64,000 nt of DNA from WLXB01 sp040221475 (GCA_040221475.1 JAVKEJ010000058.1:248001-312000), one strand, 5' to 3'; shown: positions 45,195 to 54,747, numbered from the stretch's first letter. The notes: generated by a model from the sequence alone, not told the origin. Program-made: numbers and translations.

Positions 45195-45309
45195 CTTAGT
45201 TCCTTCCTTGTGCGGCTCGCATGTATCAGCGTTTGGCCGCAGATTCCCAGAACAATCAACGCACTCGCCTATTAGCTGTGCTCCGCTCGCTCTACGATCG
45301 GTTTCCTCA

Positions 45310-45322
45310 TTCGTTTAGCGAA
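45310..45322. promoter_or_regulatory. Palindrome resembling an IclR-family operator
   Basis: TTCGTTTAGCGAA (four-base arms TTCG and CGAA around five bases) lies in the 249-base gap between the divergent hydrolase and IclR genes. Its length and its G-rich/C-rich edges resemble sites bound by IclR-family regulators such as PcaR or PobR. It is a candidate for autoregulation and hydrolase control, found by eye only. Confidence 0.4.
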
Positions 45323-45443
45323 CACCATCGCCGTGTATTGTGCTCTCTAGGTGGCCGCGTCATTGTAGATGGTCACATAGGAACTGCGTAGACCAGCACG
45401 CAGGAACCAAATCAAAAATAACGTGCTTTGGGGTTAAGGGAAC

Positions 45444-46235
45444 ATGGGTCAGCAATCTTCTGTGCGTGCGCTTGAACGCGGTTTAGATATTATTAGTCTC
45501 CTCAACCGTCACAATGGACTCACGGTCACCCAGGTCGGACAGCTCACAGAACTGCCACGCCCGACAGCGTTTCGGTTGCTGCGCACTCTTGAGTCTCTTG
45601 GCTATCTGTTTCGTGACCCACAGGATAAAAAATACCGTTTAACATTGCAGGTTCGCACCCTGAGTCATGGCTATGATCAGGAAGAGTGGATCCCAAAAGT
45701 CTCACGGCCAATCATGGTTGAGTTGTGCAAGAAAATTCTTTGGCCTCTCGCGCTTGGAACCATTCGTGGCTCAAGTATGTTGGTGCGCGATACCACCGAT
45801 GAAATCAGTCCTTTCGCACTCAGACGTCATCGTGGTGGTTTCCAAATCCCATTGCTCAGCACAGCGTCAGGGTCTGCTTATCTTGCTTTTTGTGACCCGC
45901 ACAAACGGGAAGAACTCATTGAGTTTGCGCTGGCCGAGGATCCTGATGCGCTGTCACGCGGCGGCACCAATATTGAATTGTATAGGCGGTCGCTTGATGT
46001 CATCCGCGGTGATGGCTATTCCTGCATGCGCGTGGTCGAAGCAAACCACAATGCGCTGGCCGTTCCTGTTCTTGTTGAGGGTGAAGTGTTCGCAACCGTG
46101 TCAGCGCGCTTCTACACCACAGCGATGACTCTGCAGCAAGCGGTCGAGCGCTATGCTGAGGATATTCGAGTCGCCGCTAAAAAGATGGGGCTGGATATCA
46201 GTACCTGGAAGGCGCAGCTTCCAGACGCAGTATAA
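45444..46235 (+). CDS. IclR family transcriptional regulator
   Basis: A 263-residue regulator. The N-terminal winged helix-turn-helix covers about residues 8-70 (ALERGLDIISLLNRHNGLTV, LPRPTAFRLLRTLESLGYL). The C-terminal IclR ligand-binding domain is visible in LSTASGSAYLAF and MRVVEANHNALAVPVLVEGE. Such proteins usually control nearby catabolic genes in response to a pathway metabolite. It is divergent from an alpha/beta hydrolase gene and lies in the middle of the amine oxidase and hydrolase region, so it is the best local candidate for control. It converges with an MFS gene two bases away. Confidence 0.93.
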   Translation: MGQQSSVRALERGLDIISLLNRHNGLTVTQVGQLTELPRPTAFRLLRTLESLGYLFRDPQDKKYRLTLQVRTLSHGYDQEEWIPKVSRPIMVELCKKILWPLALGTIRGSSMLVRDTTDEISPFALRRHRGGFQIPLLSTASGSAYLAFCDPHKREELIEFALAEDPDALSRGGTNIELYRRSLDVIRGDGYSCMRVVEANHNALAVPVLVEGEVFATVSARFYTTAMTLQQAVERYAEDIRVAAKKMGLDISTWKAQLPDAV

Positions 46236-46237
46236 CG

Positions 46238-47473
46238 TTAAGCCGCTGCCGATTTTTCAACATCTTGCGGAAACTGAAAGCGATAGGTCAGCGCTAAAAA
46301 TGCCAGCGATAACGCCCCGGCAAGAATCATGCTGGTTTGTGGGCTGGTAACAGAAGCAATGACGCCCCAAAGCGGGCTTCCAAGCGCATACCCCATCATC
46401 AAAGTCATATTCAGAATGGCAATGCCGCGTCCACGCACGGTATTTGGGAGAATCAACTGGGCCGAGATTTGCAGCGCTGACATTACGAAAAACCACGCGG
46501 TTCCGGCAATCAACAACAATGGCCCCATTATCAGCGGGTTTGAGGTCAAACCCAGCGCCGTCAACATAACAGCATGAATAATGATGGCCCCTAGAACAAT
46601 AGTGTTCCTTGAATACCGTCGCGAAAGACCCCCGTAGTTTAAGGCTCCAAAAATCGCGCCAAGCCCGAAACAGCCAAAGACCAAACCATAGTCTTCAGAA
46701 TTTGGCACCAGCATCGGCATCATCGCTAAAATGATTGAGGTGACGGCAAAGAACAGTCCACCGCGCAGTAAGACGGTTCTGAATTGCTCAGACCCCCGCG
46801 CAAAGTCGAGGCCTGTTTTAATGGCTTTCAAAAAGCTGCCGCCTGAGGTGTCGGCGGCCTGTGGTTTGCGCCGCCACCACACCAGCACGGCCAGCAAGAA
46901 AATGTAGGTTGCCGCGTTCAGTCCAATGACGGCTGCTCCACCGATGATCGGAAGCAGCACGCCTGCCAGTCCTGGTCCGAGTACGCGCGCGCCATTATTT
47001 GCAATGCTATACAGGCTCACGGCAAACGGCACGTTCTGAAGACCCACTAGCTCTGGCACCACAGCAGATTGTGTTGGCTGGTTAAGGGAAAAGCCGATGG
47101 CCAGCAGAGCCGATAGGGCCAGCAGCATCTTCGGATCTTGATTGCCCATAAGTATCAGAACGGCCAGGGCGGCGGCGGCCACCATCATCCATGTGTTGGC
47201 AACAATCAAAAGCCGTCTGCGGTCGAACGTATCCGCCAAAGTGCCAGCGGCAACAATCAGCAATACGGTCGGCAAGAAATAAGCCGTTTGCACCAGCGAT
47301 ACCAAAAGAGGGTCGCCATTGGTCCATTCTTTCATCAGCCAGGCTGCTGTGATGGTTTGCATCCAATAACCCAGGTTCGACAGGCAAATACCAAGCCAAA
47401 CCGCGCGAAACAGGGGCATGCGTAACAGCGGCCAGATGCTGGTAACGGCTTCAGAGGAGGTGGTGTTGGTCAA
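46238..47473 (-). CDS. MFS transporter (MFS_3/EntS-like)
   Basis: A 411-residue major facilitator with about twelve helices. The start is typical of the MFS_3 group (SIWPLLRMPLFRAVWLGICL, SNLGYWMQTITAAWLM). The loop 2-3 motif is GTLADTFDRRRLLI, a variant of the usual G-D-R-G-R pattern. Members include enterobactin exporters and uncharacterised carriers. It converges with the IclR gene and is divergent from an amine oxidase gene, so it may move a substrate or product of that pathway. The direction of transport is unknown. Confidence 0.9.
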   Translation of the reverse strand: MTNTTSSEAVTSIWPLLRMPLFRAVWLGICLSNLGYWMQTITAAWLMKEWTNGDPLLVSLVQTAYFLPTVLLIVAAGTLADTFDRRRLLIVANTWMMVAAAALAVLILMGNQDPKMLLALSALLAIGFSLNQPTQSAVVPELVGLQNVPFAVSLYSIANNGARVLGPGLAGVLLPIIGGAAVIGLNAATYIFLLAVLVWWRRKPQAADTSGGSFLKAIKTGLDFARGSEQFRTVLLRGGLFFAVTSIILAMMPMLVPNSEDYGLVFGCFGLGAIFGALNYGGLSRRYSRNTIVLGAIIIHAVMLTALGLTSNPLIMGPLLLIAGTAWFFVMSALQISAQLILPNTVRGRGIAILNMTLMMGYALGSPLWGVIASVTSPQTSMILAGALSLAFLALTYRFQFPQDVEKSAAA

Positions 47474-47653
47474 ACGTGCGGACCTTACATTTCAAAACGT
47501 TGCTTAATGCACCAAATAGCGACCCCCTGTTTCAACCAACCTGCTTCTGCAAATCGATCGCAGGGTGAGCGATTTTCTTATACTCCCTATTGTCAGACCC
47601 CCAGACACGAAAGCATGATCAGTTTGGACAATAACAAACATATAGAGTGTGCC

Positions 47654-49120
47654 ATGCCAAAAGCTGCCTTAAAACCATCCCGTCGCCGCCTCCTGCAAGC
47701 GGCGAGCGGTTTGGCTGTTGGATCATTGATCTCACCGCGATTACGCGCGGCAGAAAAAAGTGATGTCATTGTCATCGGCGCTGGCTTCGCCGGTCTGAAC
47801 ACCGCCATCATGCTGGCCGACGAAGGATTCAGCGTGACGGTCTTAGAAGCCAATTCTCGGGTTGGCGGACGCGCGTTTACAGCGGACCATATCTATGGAA
47901 AACCGGAGTTAGGGGCGAATCAGGTCGGTCCGTACTACGCGCGTGTGCGAGACATGGCCCACCGGCTCAATATCGAATTGGCACCCGGGGCCAATATCAA
48001 TGCGCCCTTTACCTTTGCCATCGGCGACACGCTGGTGCGTAAAGAAGACTGGGAAAGCCACAAACTCAATAAAACGGTGGGCGAAGAACGCTCAGTCATG
48101 CCCTCTGCTATGCAGGGCTATTATATGAAGAAATATAATCCCTTCGAAGGCTTTGATGATTGGCTGGAGCCAGAAGCGGCGCGGTTCGATATTTCATTGG
48201 CCGAGTGGTTGATCGAAAAAGGGATTTCTCAAGAAGGCATGCGTCTCGTCAACGAAGGTTTGATCGCCCCTGATGCGTGGAACGTTTCTCTGTTGACGCT
48301 GCTGCAAGAGGATACACGGGCGCGCCTGATGTCGGGTGAGGGCGGGGCAAGCGATAAGGACAGATTTGAGCTCGCGGCGTTGAGCAGTTCGCATGTTGTC
48401 GGCGGCACCTCACGCCTTCCCGAAGCGATGGCGCGCGAACTTGGAGACTCTGTGCTGCTCAATAAAATTGTGACCACCATCGATATGTCTGGGTTGGGTG
48501 TCGATGTGACCTGTCTTGATGGCACGCGCTACCAGTCAGACTTTGTTGTCTCCGCTATTCCGTTTGGGCCGCTCCGGCGGGTCACTATTCTGCCCACACT
48601 TATGGGCGAACAGGCGGCAGCAGTGCGCCACATGCCCTATGCCAACAACACCCAGGTTCACTTGCGCATCAAAGGGGAGCCGTACTGGGAACAAGACGGC
48701 ATGGATGCCTCGCTGTGGACGGATGGTCCGCTCAATATGGTGCGTCAATCGATCGGCTACGACGGCACGCGGGATCGTTTGACGACCGTATGCGTTGGCA
48801 AAAAAGGCGAACGTCTGGATCAGTTGCCGCCCAAAGAGCGCGGTGAGTTTGTGGTTAAAGAAATTGAACGCTTGCGGCCATCGACCAAAGGTAAAATCGA
48901 AGTCACAGGGGTCCATTCCTGGCCCCAGTACAATTTTGTGTCTGGCTGTCGTCATTCTTACGGGCCTGGCCAGGTTACCCGGTTTGCCCATGATATGATA
49001 AAACCCCACGGTCGCATGCACTTTGCAGGCGAGCACACCCGCCGTATGGAAATAGGAATGGAATCCGCAATGGAGTCTGGTGAACGCGCGGCCTTCGAAA
49101 TTCTAGAACGCACAGCATAA
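47654..49120 (+). CDS. Flavin monoamine oxidase family protein, Tat-exported
   Basis: A 488-residue FAD amine oxidase, similar throughout to the protein at 33935. The signal region KPSRRRLLQAASGLAVGSLI contains a twin-arginine-like motif. The FAD motif GAGFAG is at residues 42-47, with VLEANSRVGGRAFT after it. The C-terminal FAD contact is MHFAGEHTRRMEIGMESAME. I chose the ATG at 47654 because it puts the twin-arginine segment at residues 10-12; in-frame starts at 47615 or upstream are possible. The next gene, 26 bases downstream, encodes another amine oxidase. Confidence 0.88.
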   Translation: MPKAALKPSRRRLLQAASGLAVGSLISPRLRAAEKSDVIVIGAGFAGLNTAIMLADEGFSVTVLEANSRVGGRAFTADHIYGKPELGANQVGPYYARVRDMAHRLNIELAPGANINAPFTFAIGDTLVRKEDWESHKLNKTVGEERSVMPSAMQGYYMKKYNPFEGFDDWLEPEAARFDISLAEWLIEKGISQEGMRLVNEGLIAPDAWNVSLLTLLQEDTRARLMSGEGGASDKDRFELAALSSSHVVGGTSRLPEAMARELGDSVLLNKIVTTIDMSGLGVDVTCLDGTRYQSDFVVSAIPFGPLRRVTILPTLMGEQAAAVRHMPYANNTQVHLRIKGEPYWEQDGMDASLWTDGPLNMVRQSIGYDGTRDRLTTVCVGKKGERLDQLPPKERGEFVVKEIERLRPSTKGKIEVTGVHSWPQYNFVSGCRHSYGPGQVTRFAHDMIKPHGRMHFAGEHTRRMEIGMESAMESGERAAFEILERTA

Positions 49121-49146
49121 CAATACGTATTAGTAGGAACGAACTG

Positions 49147-50622
49147 ATGACACGATCAAAGATTTTTTCTGGCGCATTGAGTCGCCGGAGTTTCACGGCA
49201 GCAGCGGCTGGCACAGCGTCTGCTGCGATACTGGGGCGTCGTGCCCATGCGTTTGAGTCCGCGGATGTGATTGTGATTGGTGCCGGTCTTGCTGGTCTGA
49301 ACGCGGCGCTGAATCTGGAATCAGAAGGTCTGAGTGTCATTGTTTTGGAAGCGGCTGACTATTTGGGTGGTCGGACCCTAACATTTGATCTGCCGATCGG
49401 CCCAACCAACGCGGGCGGTCAAACAATAGGGCCGTACTATGCGCGTGTGCGCGATCTTGCGGCGCGGCTCAAAGTACCATTGATTCCCAACCCCAGCCGC
49501 ATCCCTATGGGCAACTATGTCAACGACACACTGGTCGCCTCGGCGGATTGGCCAAATGCGGACGCCAATAAAACTGTGGGTCCAGAGCGTAATGTCCAAC
49601 CCGGCGCGCTTGAATTTTTCTATTTGTCCGGCAAAAACCCGCTGCCCGATGTGGAAAGCTGGACCGAAGACGAGCAGGCTCAGTTTGATATTCCGTTGGA
49701 AAACTTCCTGCGCAACAACGGCGCGTCAGATGAAGCGCTGCGGCTGATCAATCAAAGCATCAATGTGTTCGATTTATCCTCCGGCTCAGCCTTGGCTTAT
49801 CTGCGTGACATCAAACGTCTGCAATGGGGTATGGGAGATGCAGATGATAGAACACGAACCACCTATGGCGGCGGTACAGACGCTGAACTTGTTTTTAATG
49901 AAATCGCTGGTGGCACCCAGCGCTTGCCAGAAGCGATGGCAGCCGCAGTAAGCGGACCTATTCATCTCAACAAGACTGTGCGTTCCATCAGCATGGCCGG
50001 CAAAGAAGTCGAAGTCAAAACCATAGATGGCGACCGTTACGTTGGTAAGTATGCCATTTCGGCCGTCCCGTTTACGGCACTCCGGAATATTGACGTGTAC
50101 CCAAACTTTGTCGGTACACAGTTTGATGCTGTGCGGCAATCTGCCCACGGTAATACGTTGCGCGTGTTCATGGAGTTCTCCGCACCGTTCTGGGACGATA
50201 TTGGTGATCCAGGTCTGTTTACAGACACGGCGATTGAGCGAGTCTTTGCGCGCACCAACGAAGAGGGTGAAATCTTTGGCCTCGACTGCTGGGTCAACGG
50301 CAATGCGGCGTATCGTTTAGATCAGTTACCAGCAGAGGACGTCGGTAAATTTATCGTCGATACGCTGGCGCGTATCCGGCCTTCAACAAAAGGGAAGGTC
50401 AAGGTGCTCCAGGTTCACTCCTGGGCCAAGCACTCCGCGTCGGGCTGTTGCCGCCATGTCTTTAATGCGGGCCAAGTCGGTCTGTGGGCGAGCGTCATGG
50501 CCACCCCTCACGCACGCCTCCACCTGGCCGGGGAACAAACCCGTAGTATTGAGAATGGCATGGAAGCTGCCGCCGAATCCGGTGAGCGGGCCGCGTTCGA
50601 GATTATGGAACGCGCTCTTTAG
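49147..50622 (+). CDS. Flavin monoamine oxidase family protein, Tat-exported
   Basis: A 491-residue FAD amine oxidase adjacent to its paralog. The signal is LSRRSFTAAAAGTASAAIL, ending near RRAHA. The FAD motif GAGLAG is at residues 45-50, followed by VLEAADYLGGRTLT. The C-terminal contact differs slightly from the other two, reading LHLAGEQTRSIENGMEAAAE (Gln in place of His). It is more diverged and may have another substrate. Serine hydrolase genes follow directly, with a ribosome-binding site (AAGGAGG) 21 bases after its stop. Confidence 0.88.
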   Translation: MTRSKIFSGALSRRSFTAAAAGTASAAILGRRAHAFESADVIVIGAGLAGLNAALNLESEGLSVIVLEAADYLGGRTLTFDLPIGPTNAGGQTIGPYYARVRDLAARLKVPLIPNPSRIPMGNYVNDTLVASADWPNADANKTVGPERNVQPGALEFFYLSGKNPLPDVESWTEDEQAQFDIPLENFLRNNGASDEALRLINQSINVFDLSSGSALAYLRDIKRLQWGMGDADDRTRTTYGGGTDAELVFNEIAGGTQRLPEAMAAAVSGPIHLNKTVRSISMAGKEVEVKTIDGDRYVGKYAISAVPFTALRNIDVYPNFVGTQFDAVRQSAHGNTLRVFMEFSAPFWDDIGDPGLFTDTAIERVFARTNEEGEIFGLDCWVNGNAAYRLDQLPAEDVGKFIVDTLARIRPSTKGKVKVLQVHSWAKHSASGCCRHVFNAGQVGLWASVMATPHARLHLAGEQTRSIENGMEAAAESGERAAFEIMERAL

Positions 50623-50643
50623 ATCAACACCAAGGAGGTCCTG

Positions 50644-51930
50644 ATGTCTTTTAAACGGGTCTGCGCAGCCACATCCATTTTGTTTGTGGTCTCCACGGTT
50701 GTGTTTGCAAAAGACCCGTTACCCACCTCATCGCCTGAAGATGTTGGCATGACCAAGGCTGGTTTGGACCGCCTGGCCAGTAAAATGCGCGGCCTGGTTG
50801 ATGAGGGCTTGCGGGCTGGTGTGGTTTGGGGCGTTGTTAAAAACGGCAAGCTCGTTCAGTTAGAAGCCTACGGTCAGCGGGATATGGACGCTGGCTTACC
50901 GATGGAAACGGACACGGTGTTTCGTTTGTATTCGCAATCCCGCGCGGTCACAGCGGCAGCCATCTTAACGCTGGTCGACGAGGGTAAGCTCGGACTTGAT
51001 GACCCGGTTGCCAATTACCTGCCTGAAATTGGTCGTATGCAGGTGATCTCAAAGCTCAATCGCGATGAGGTTATTGCTACGGTGCCTCAAGACCCACCTA
51101 TGACCGTACGCCACCTTTTCAATTACACCTCGGGTCTGGGGTATGCCCGGGATTGGCCCACAGGTGTCGGCATGGATCAGCGGAATATTCTCGATCTCAA
51201 CGGTACATTAAGTGACATGGTGCAGAAGTTCGCCCAATACCCTCTGCTGGCTCAACCGGGCGAGCGCTGGATTTACGGCTTTCATTCTGATGTTCTCGGG
51301 GCTGTTGCTGAAGTGGCGTCCGGGCGCAAATTTAATGATTTTCTCGACCGCCGTTTGCTCAAGCGTCTGGGTATGGACGATACAGGCTATTGGGTCCGCA
51401 GCGGCTCCAATGATCGTTTAGCCACGGTGTATGGTCCCGACGAGTCAGGGGCTTTAGTCGCCACCTCTGCACCGGCATCCGGGCCGTACACCCAACCGGG
51501 AACAATGTTCTCTGCTGGTGGCGGACTTGTCTCAACGGTACCGGACTACTTGCGCTTCGGTCAGATGATCCTCAATGGCGGCGCACTGGACGGCGCGCGC
51601 GTGCTCAAAGCGGGCACGGTTGCGGTTATGACCACAAACGCCTTAACACCAGATCAGGGCCGACTGTCTTTCGGCGATAGTTTTAACCCGGGGCATCCAT
51701 TCACCGGCTATGGCTGGGGCCTAGCCATTGGGGTGCGTTTGCCAAACACCGCCCATACCGTTCCCGGCTCTGCGGGCGATCTGGTTTGGGGCGGTCTCGC
51801 CAACACCACATACTTTTTTGATCCGGTCGAGAACATTGTCGCCGTGGCCATGACCCAATACCTGGGTCCCAACGCAGAAGAATTAACTTTCCGGCTCAGA
51901 GAAGGCGTCTATGGCGCTTTGGCAAAGTAG
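50644..51930 (+). CDS. Exported serine hydrolase, class C beta-lactamase family (SxxR, copy 1)
   Basis: A 428-residue protein with a Sec signal (VCAATSILFVVSTVVFA) and a class C beta-lactamase/esterase fold. The position of the SxxK motif reads SQSR (Ser97 to Arg100), so the general-base Lys is replaced by Arg. The second motif region is WIYGFHSDVLGAVAEVASG. The C-terminal part contains GYGWGLAIGVRL and VWGGLANTTYFFDP, typical of periplasmic esterase-like members. It is probably co-transcribed with the amine oxidase upstream and with a paralog downstream. Loss of Lys may change or reduce hydrolysis. Confidence 0.87.
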   Translation: MSFKRVCAATSILFVVSTVVFAKDPLPTSSPEDVGMTKAGLDRLASKMRGLVDEGLRAGVVWGVVKNGKLVQLEAYGQRDMDAGLPMETDTVFRLYSQSRAVTAAAILTLVDEGKLGLDDPVANYLPEIGRMQVISKLNRDEVIATVPQDPPMTVRHLFNYTSGLGYARDWPTGVGMDQRNILDLNGTLSDMVQKFAQYPLLAQPGERWIYGFHSDVLGAVAEVASGRKFNDFLDRRLLKRLGMDDTGYWVRSGSNDRLATVYGPDESGALVATSAPASGPYTQPGTMFSAGGGLVSTVPDYLRFGQMILNGGALDGARVLKAGTVAVMTTNALTPDQGRLSFGDSFNPGHPFTGYGWGLAIGVRLPNTAHTVPGSAGDLVWGGLANTTYFFDPVENIVAVAMTQYLGPNAEELTFRLREGVYGALAK

Positions 51931-51934
51931 GGCC

Positions 51935-53239
51935 ATGCGCGGCACGCTTAAAACTCTCGCGGTGTTATCCGTTGTTTTGGTGACGCCGCCGGCTGTTGCT
52001 ATGGATGAGGCCGCCCCGTTGGATGTCGGCCTGTCACCTTATGCTGTCGATCATTTGGATGCGTCGATGGCAGCGCTGGTTGAAACGGGACGCCGGTCAG
52101 GCATCGTTTGGGCGGTTGCTAAAAATGGCAAGCTGGTCACACATAAAGCGTCAGGACTCCGCGATATTGAAGCCGCTCTGCCCATGCAGACCGATAGCAT
52201 CTTTCGTCTGCATTCCATGACCCGTGCCGTCACCGGTGTTGCGGTCATGATGATGTATGAAGCGGGCAAGTTTGATCTCGATGATCCGGTTGCCAAATTC
52301 ATCCCGGCCTTTGCAAACACACCTGTTCTTAAAAATCGCAAAAGCGACCCCACAGAGACAGAGCCACAAACCTCACCGCTCACCATCCGGCATTTGCTGA
52401 CCTACACATCCGGGATCGGGTATCCCTTCGATTATGATCCCGTTCTCAACGTAAGTTTTGAGAAGGTGTTCCCACGCGGTCAGACCATTGAGCAGGGCGT
52501 TAATTATTTGGCCAGTAGGCCCCTATTGTTTCAACCGGGCGCGCGTTGGTACTACGGGTTTTCCGGCGATGTGCTCGGGCGTCTGGTCGAGATCTGGTCA
52601 GGCCAGCCTTACGATGTGTTTTTGCGTGACCGTGTTTTTACGCCGCTTGGTCTTAATGATATGGGGTTTCAACTCCCAGACGACCAGCAGCACCGCCTGG
52701 CAAAAGTCTACGCCCCAGATGACTCGGGCGTCCTGCAGGATGCGGCAGCGCGGATGCCACCCATCGATTTCTACAGTGCAGGAGATACCATTTTCTCCGG
52801 CGGTGGCGGCTTGCTTGGCACAGCCATCGATTACCTGCGTTTTTCTCAAATGTTGCTGAATGGAGGTGTATTAGAGGGCGTGCGCCTGCTTCAGCCCGAA
52901 ACCGTCGCCTTGATGACCCGCAATCATCTTTCGCCGGAACAAGGCCCACTGAACTGGTACGCCCGAGGTCGTTTCTCCGACACGGATCCGTGGGCCAAGG
53001 CGAATGGCTATGGCTGGGGTCTCAGCATCGGTGTTCGGTTGGACGACCAGCCGCATACTATTGTGGGAGGCCAAGGTGAATTCAGATGGGACGGTTTCGC
53101 CAACACCACCTTCTTTATTGATCCAGAAAACCAAATCGTTGCGGTGGCTATGACCCAGTATCTCGGTCCGGAGGCGGACGATCTAGAAAACGCCCTGCGC
53201 ACGTCTCTTTATGGCAGCGTGCTTCAACTGCCCAACTAG
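51935..53239 (+). CDS. Exported serine hydrolase, class C beta-lactamase family (SxxR, copy 2)
   Basis: A 434-residue paralog of the preceding protein, from the ATG at 51935, which gives a proper signal peptide (TLKTLAVLSVVLVTPPAVAM). An ATG at 51911 overlapping the previous gene is also possible. The SxxK position reads SMTR (Ser94 to Arg97), again with Arg. The second motif region is WYYGFSGDVLGRLVEIWSG, and the C-terminal GYGWGLSIGVRL and RWDGFANTTFFIDP match copy 1. Its stop codon shares the bases CTAG with the stop of the convergent binding-protein gene. Confidence 0.87.
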   Translation: MRGTLKTLAVLSVVLVTPPAVAMDEAAPLDVGLSPYAVDHLDASMAALVETGRRSGIVWAVAKNGKLVTHKASGLRDIEAALPMQTDSIFRLHSMTRAVTGVAVMMMYEAGKFDLDDPVAKFIPAFANTPVLKNRKSDPTETEPQTSPLTIRHLLTYTSGIGYPFDYDPVLNVSFEKVFPRGQTIEQGVNYLASRPLLFQPGARWYYGFSGDVLGRLVEIWSGQPYDVFLRDRVFTPLGLNDMGFQLPDDQQHRLAKVYAPDDSGVLQDAAARMPPIDFYSAGDTIFSGGGGLLGTAIDYLRFSQMLLNGGVLEGVRLLQPETVALMTRNHLSPEQGPLNWYARGRFSDTDPWAKANGYGWGLSIGVRLDDQPHTIVGGQGEFRWDGFANTTFFIDPENQIVAVAMTQYLGPEADDLENALRTSLYGSVLQLPN

Positions 53240-54747
53240 TTTTGTAAACGCAGTTGATCGACAGCCAGTTGTTTGTGACGAAAGGGCAGGTCCCCAAGCC
53301 GGTCGCTCACCGCAATCACATCGACGATGTACACCAGAAATAATGCCGGCGCGAGGTCATGCATGGTTCTGGACAGGTCTTGAAGTGTCTCGGCGCGTTC
53401 TTGTTCATCAAACATGCCGTGTGAGGCCGCAATAACCGGCATCACACGCTCGTCGCAGAAAAAAGCGCCCGGCTTGTTGCACGAAAATATTTCAATGGCG
53501 CGGACAACATCCCAGTAAGACGCGCCGTTCCATGTGGCGGAGATAGAATCTGCACCACCCCAGTCGCCGCTGAAATATTTGCGAATCCAGTCCTGGCCCT
53601 GGACGGCGTTGAATTCGACGTCAACGCCAACGGCGGCAAGGTCTTGCGCAACCTTCTGATAGGTTGTTGCGGCTTCCAGCATGCCGCCGGCCACCAAAAC
53701 GTCAGCGCGGAACGATAGTCCATCGCTATATCCAGCGGCGTTCAGCAACGCCTTTGCCCGGGCAGGGTCATAGGGGTAAGGCGCAACATCCGGATTGTAC
53801 CCGGTCATGCCCTGGTAGCCCGGCTGGCCGGCCGGTTGTGTTGTACCCAGCATAATAATGTCGGCGATGGCTTCTTTGTCTACGGCGTAGTTCAGGGCCT
53901 GCCGCACACGTTGATCTGCAAAGGGGGAGTCCGGATTAGTATTCGAAAAGGCGAGAGAGGTGGTCTGCCCTCCGGGCCGGGTGATCACCTTAAAGCCCTG
54001 GGCACGCAGAAGATCGATCTCAACAACACCGAAGTTGTAGCCGATGTCGACCTGTTCTGAGAGCAGTGCCTGCACTTGCGTTGGGGCATCTTTAACCAGG
54101 CGCATATCAACCGTATCAATTTCCACCGGAGGCCGCCAGCTCTGCCAGTTGGCTATTAGCAGGGGGCGTTGGGCTTCTAAACGCCAATCTTCCACCACGT
54201 ATGACCCCGTACCGATTGGTGCCTGACTAAACGCATCCGGGCCAAGTTCTTCATAGAGCCAAGGCTCTGGCATCGGTATGGTGCCGAAGCGTCGTGGCAG
54301 CAGCACATCGGGTTGATGGGTTTCAACTTCTAACGTGAGATCATCAATGGCCCGTGCGGATTTGATGGTCGAGGTTTCAGCTGACAGCACATAACGCCCG
54401 GCTTCAGTACTTTGCAAGTAGGTGATGGTTTTGACAACCGCTTCAGCGGTGAACGCGCGCCCGTTTGAATATTTCACATCTGGGCGCAGCTTTATATTCC
54501 AAGTGGTGGATGAGGTTGGTTCGGCGCTCAGTGCAAGCCCAGGTTCTAAAGTGCCATCTGTGGAGACATAAAACAGCATGTCATGGATCATGGCGTGGGG
54601 GTTGATGATGCCTTGGACCATGGATGAAAACGGGTTCAGCAAAGTTGAAACGTTCCCCGTTGCTGCAGCCCGCAGGGTTTCTGCGTTGGCCGGCAAGCCC
54701 AAGAAGCTGGCGCTTGCCAGGACAAGGAGCATTGTTACTTTTTTCAT
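53236..54747 (-). CDS. ABC transporter substrate-binding protein, family 5
   Basis: A 503-residue SBP_bac_5 protein with a Sec signal peptide (MLLVLASASFLGLPANAE). Family landmarks are LEPGLALSAEPTSSTTWNIKL, GRAFTAEAVVKTI, PIGTGSYVVEDW and DQRVRQALNYAVDKEAI. Its start overlaps the stop of the upstream binding-protein gene by ATGA, so two binding proteins are made from one transcript. No permease or ATPase gene is nearby. The ligand may relate to the amine oxidase and hydrolase enzymes that converge on it. Confidence 0.9.
   Translation of the reverse strand: MKKVTMLLVLASASFLGLPANAETLRAAATGNVSTLLNPFSSMVQGIINPHAMIHDMLFYVSTDGTLEPGLALSAEPTSSTTWNIKLRPDVKYSNGRAFTAEAVVKTITYLQSTEAGRYVLSAETSTIKSARAIDDLTLEVETHQPDVLLPRRFGTIPMPEPWLYEELGPDAFSQAPIGTGSYVVEDWRLEAQRPLLIANWQSWRPPVEIDTVDMRLVKDAPTQVQALLSEQVDIGYNFGVVEIDLLRAQGFKVITRPGGQTTSLAFSNTNPDSPFADQRVRQALNYAVDKEAIADIIMLGTTQPAGQPGYQGMTGYNPDVAPYPYDPARAKALLNAAGYSDGLSFRADVLVAGGMLEAATTYQKVAQDLAAVGVDVEFNAVQGQDWIRKYFSGDWGGADSISATWNGASYWDVVRAIEIFSCNKPGAFFCDERVMPVIAASHGMFDEQERAETLQDLSRTMHDLAPALFLVYIVDVIAVSDRLGDLPFRHKQLAVDQLRLQN

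Noticed and set aside
38256..53239. Antibiotic-resistance beta-lactamases
   Set aside because: The three class C-fold proteins look like the wider esterase/peptidase family; one lacks a signal peptide and two have Arg in the SxxK motif.
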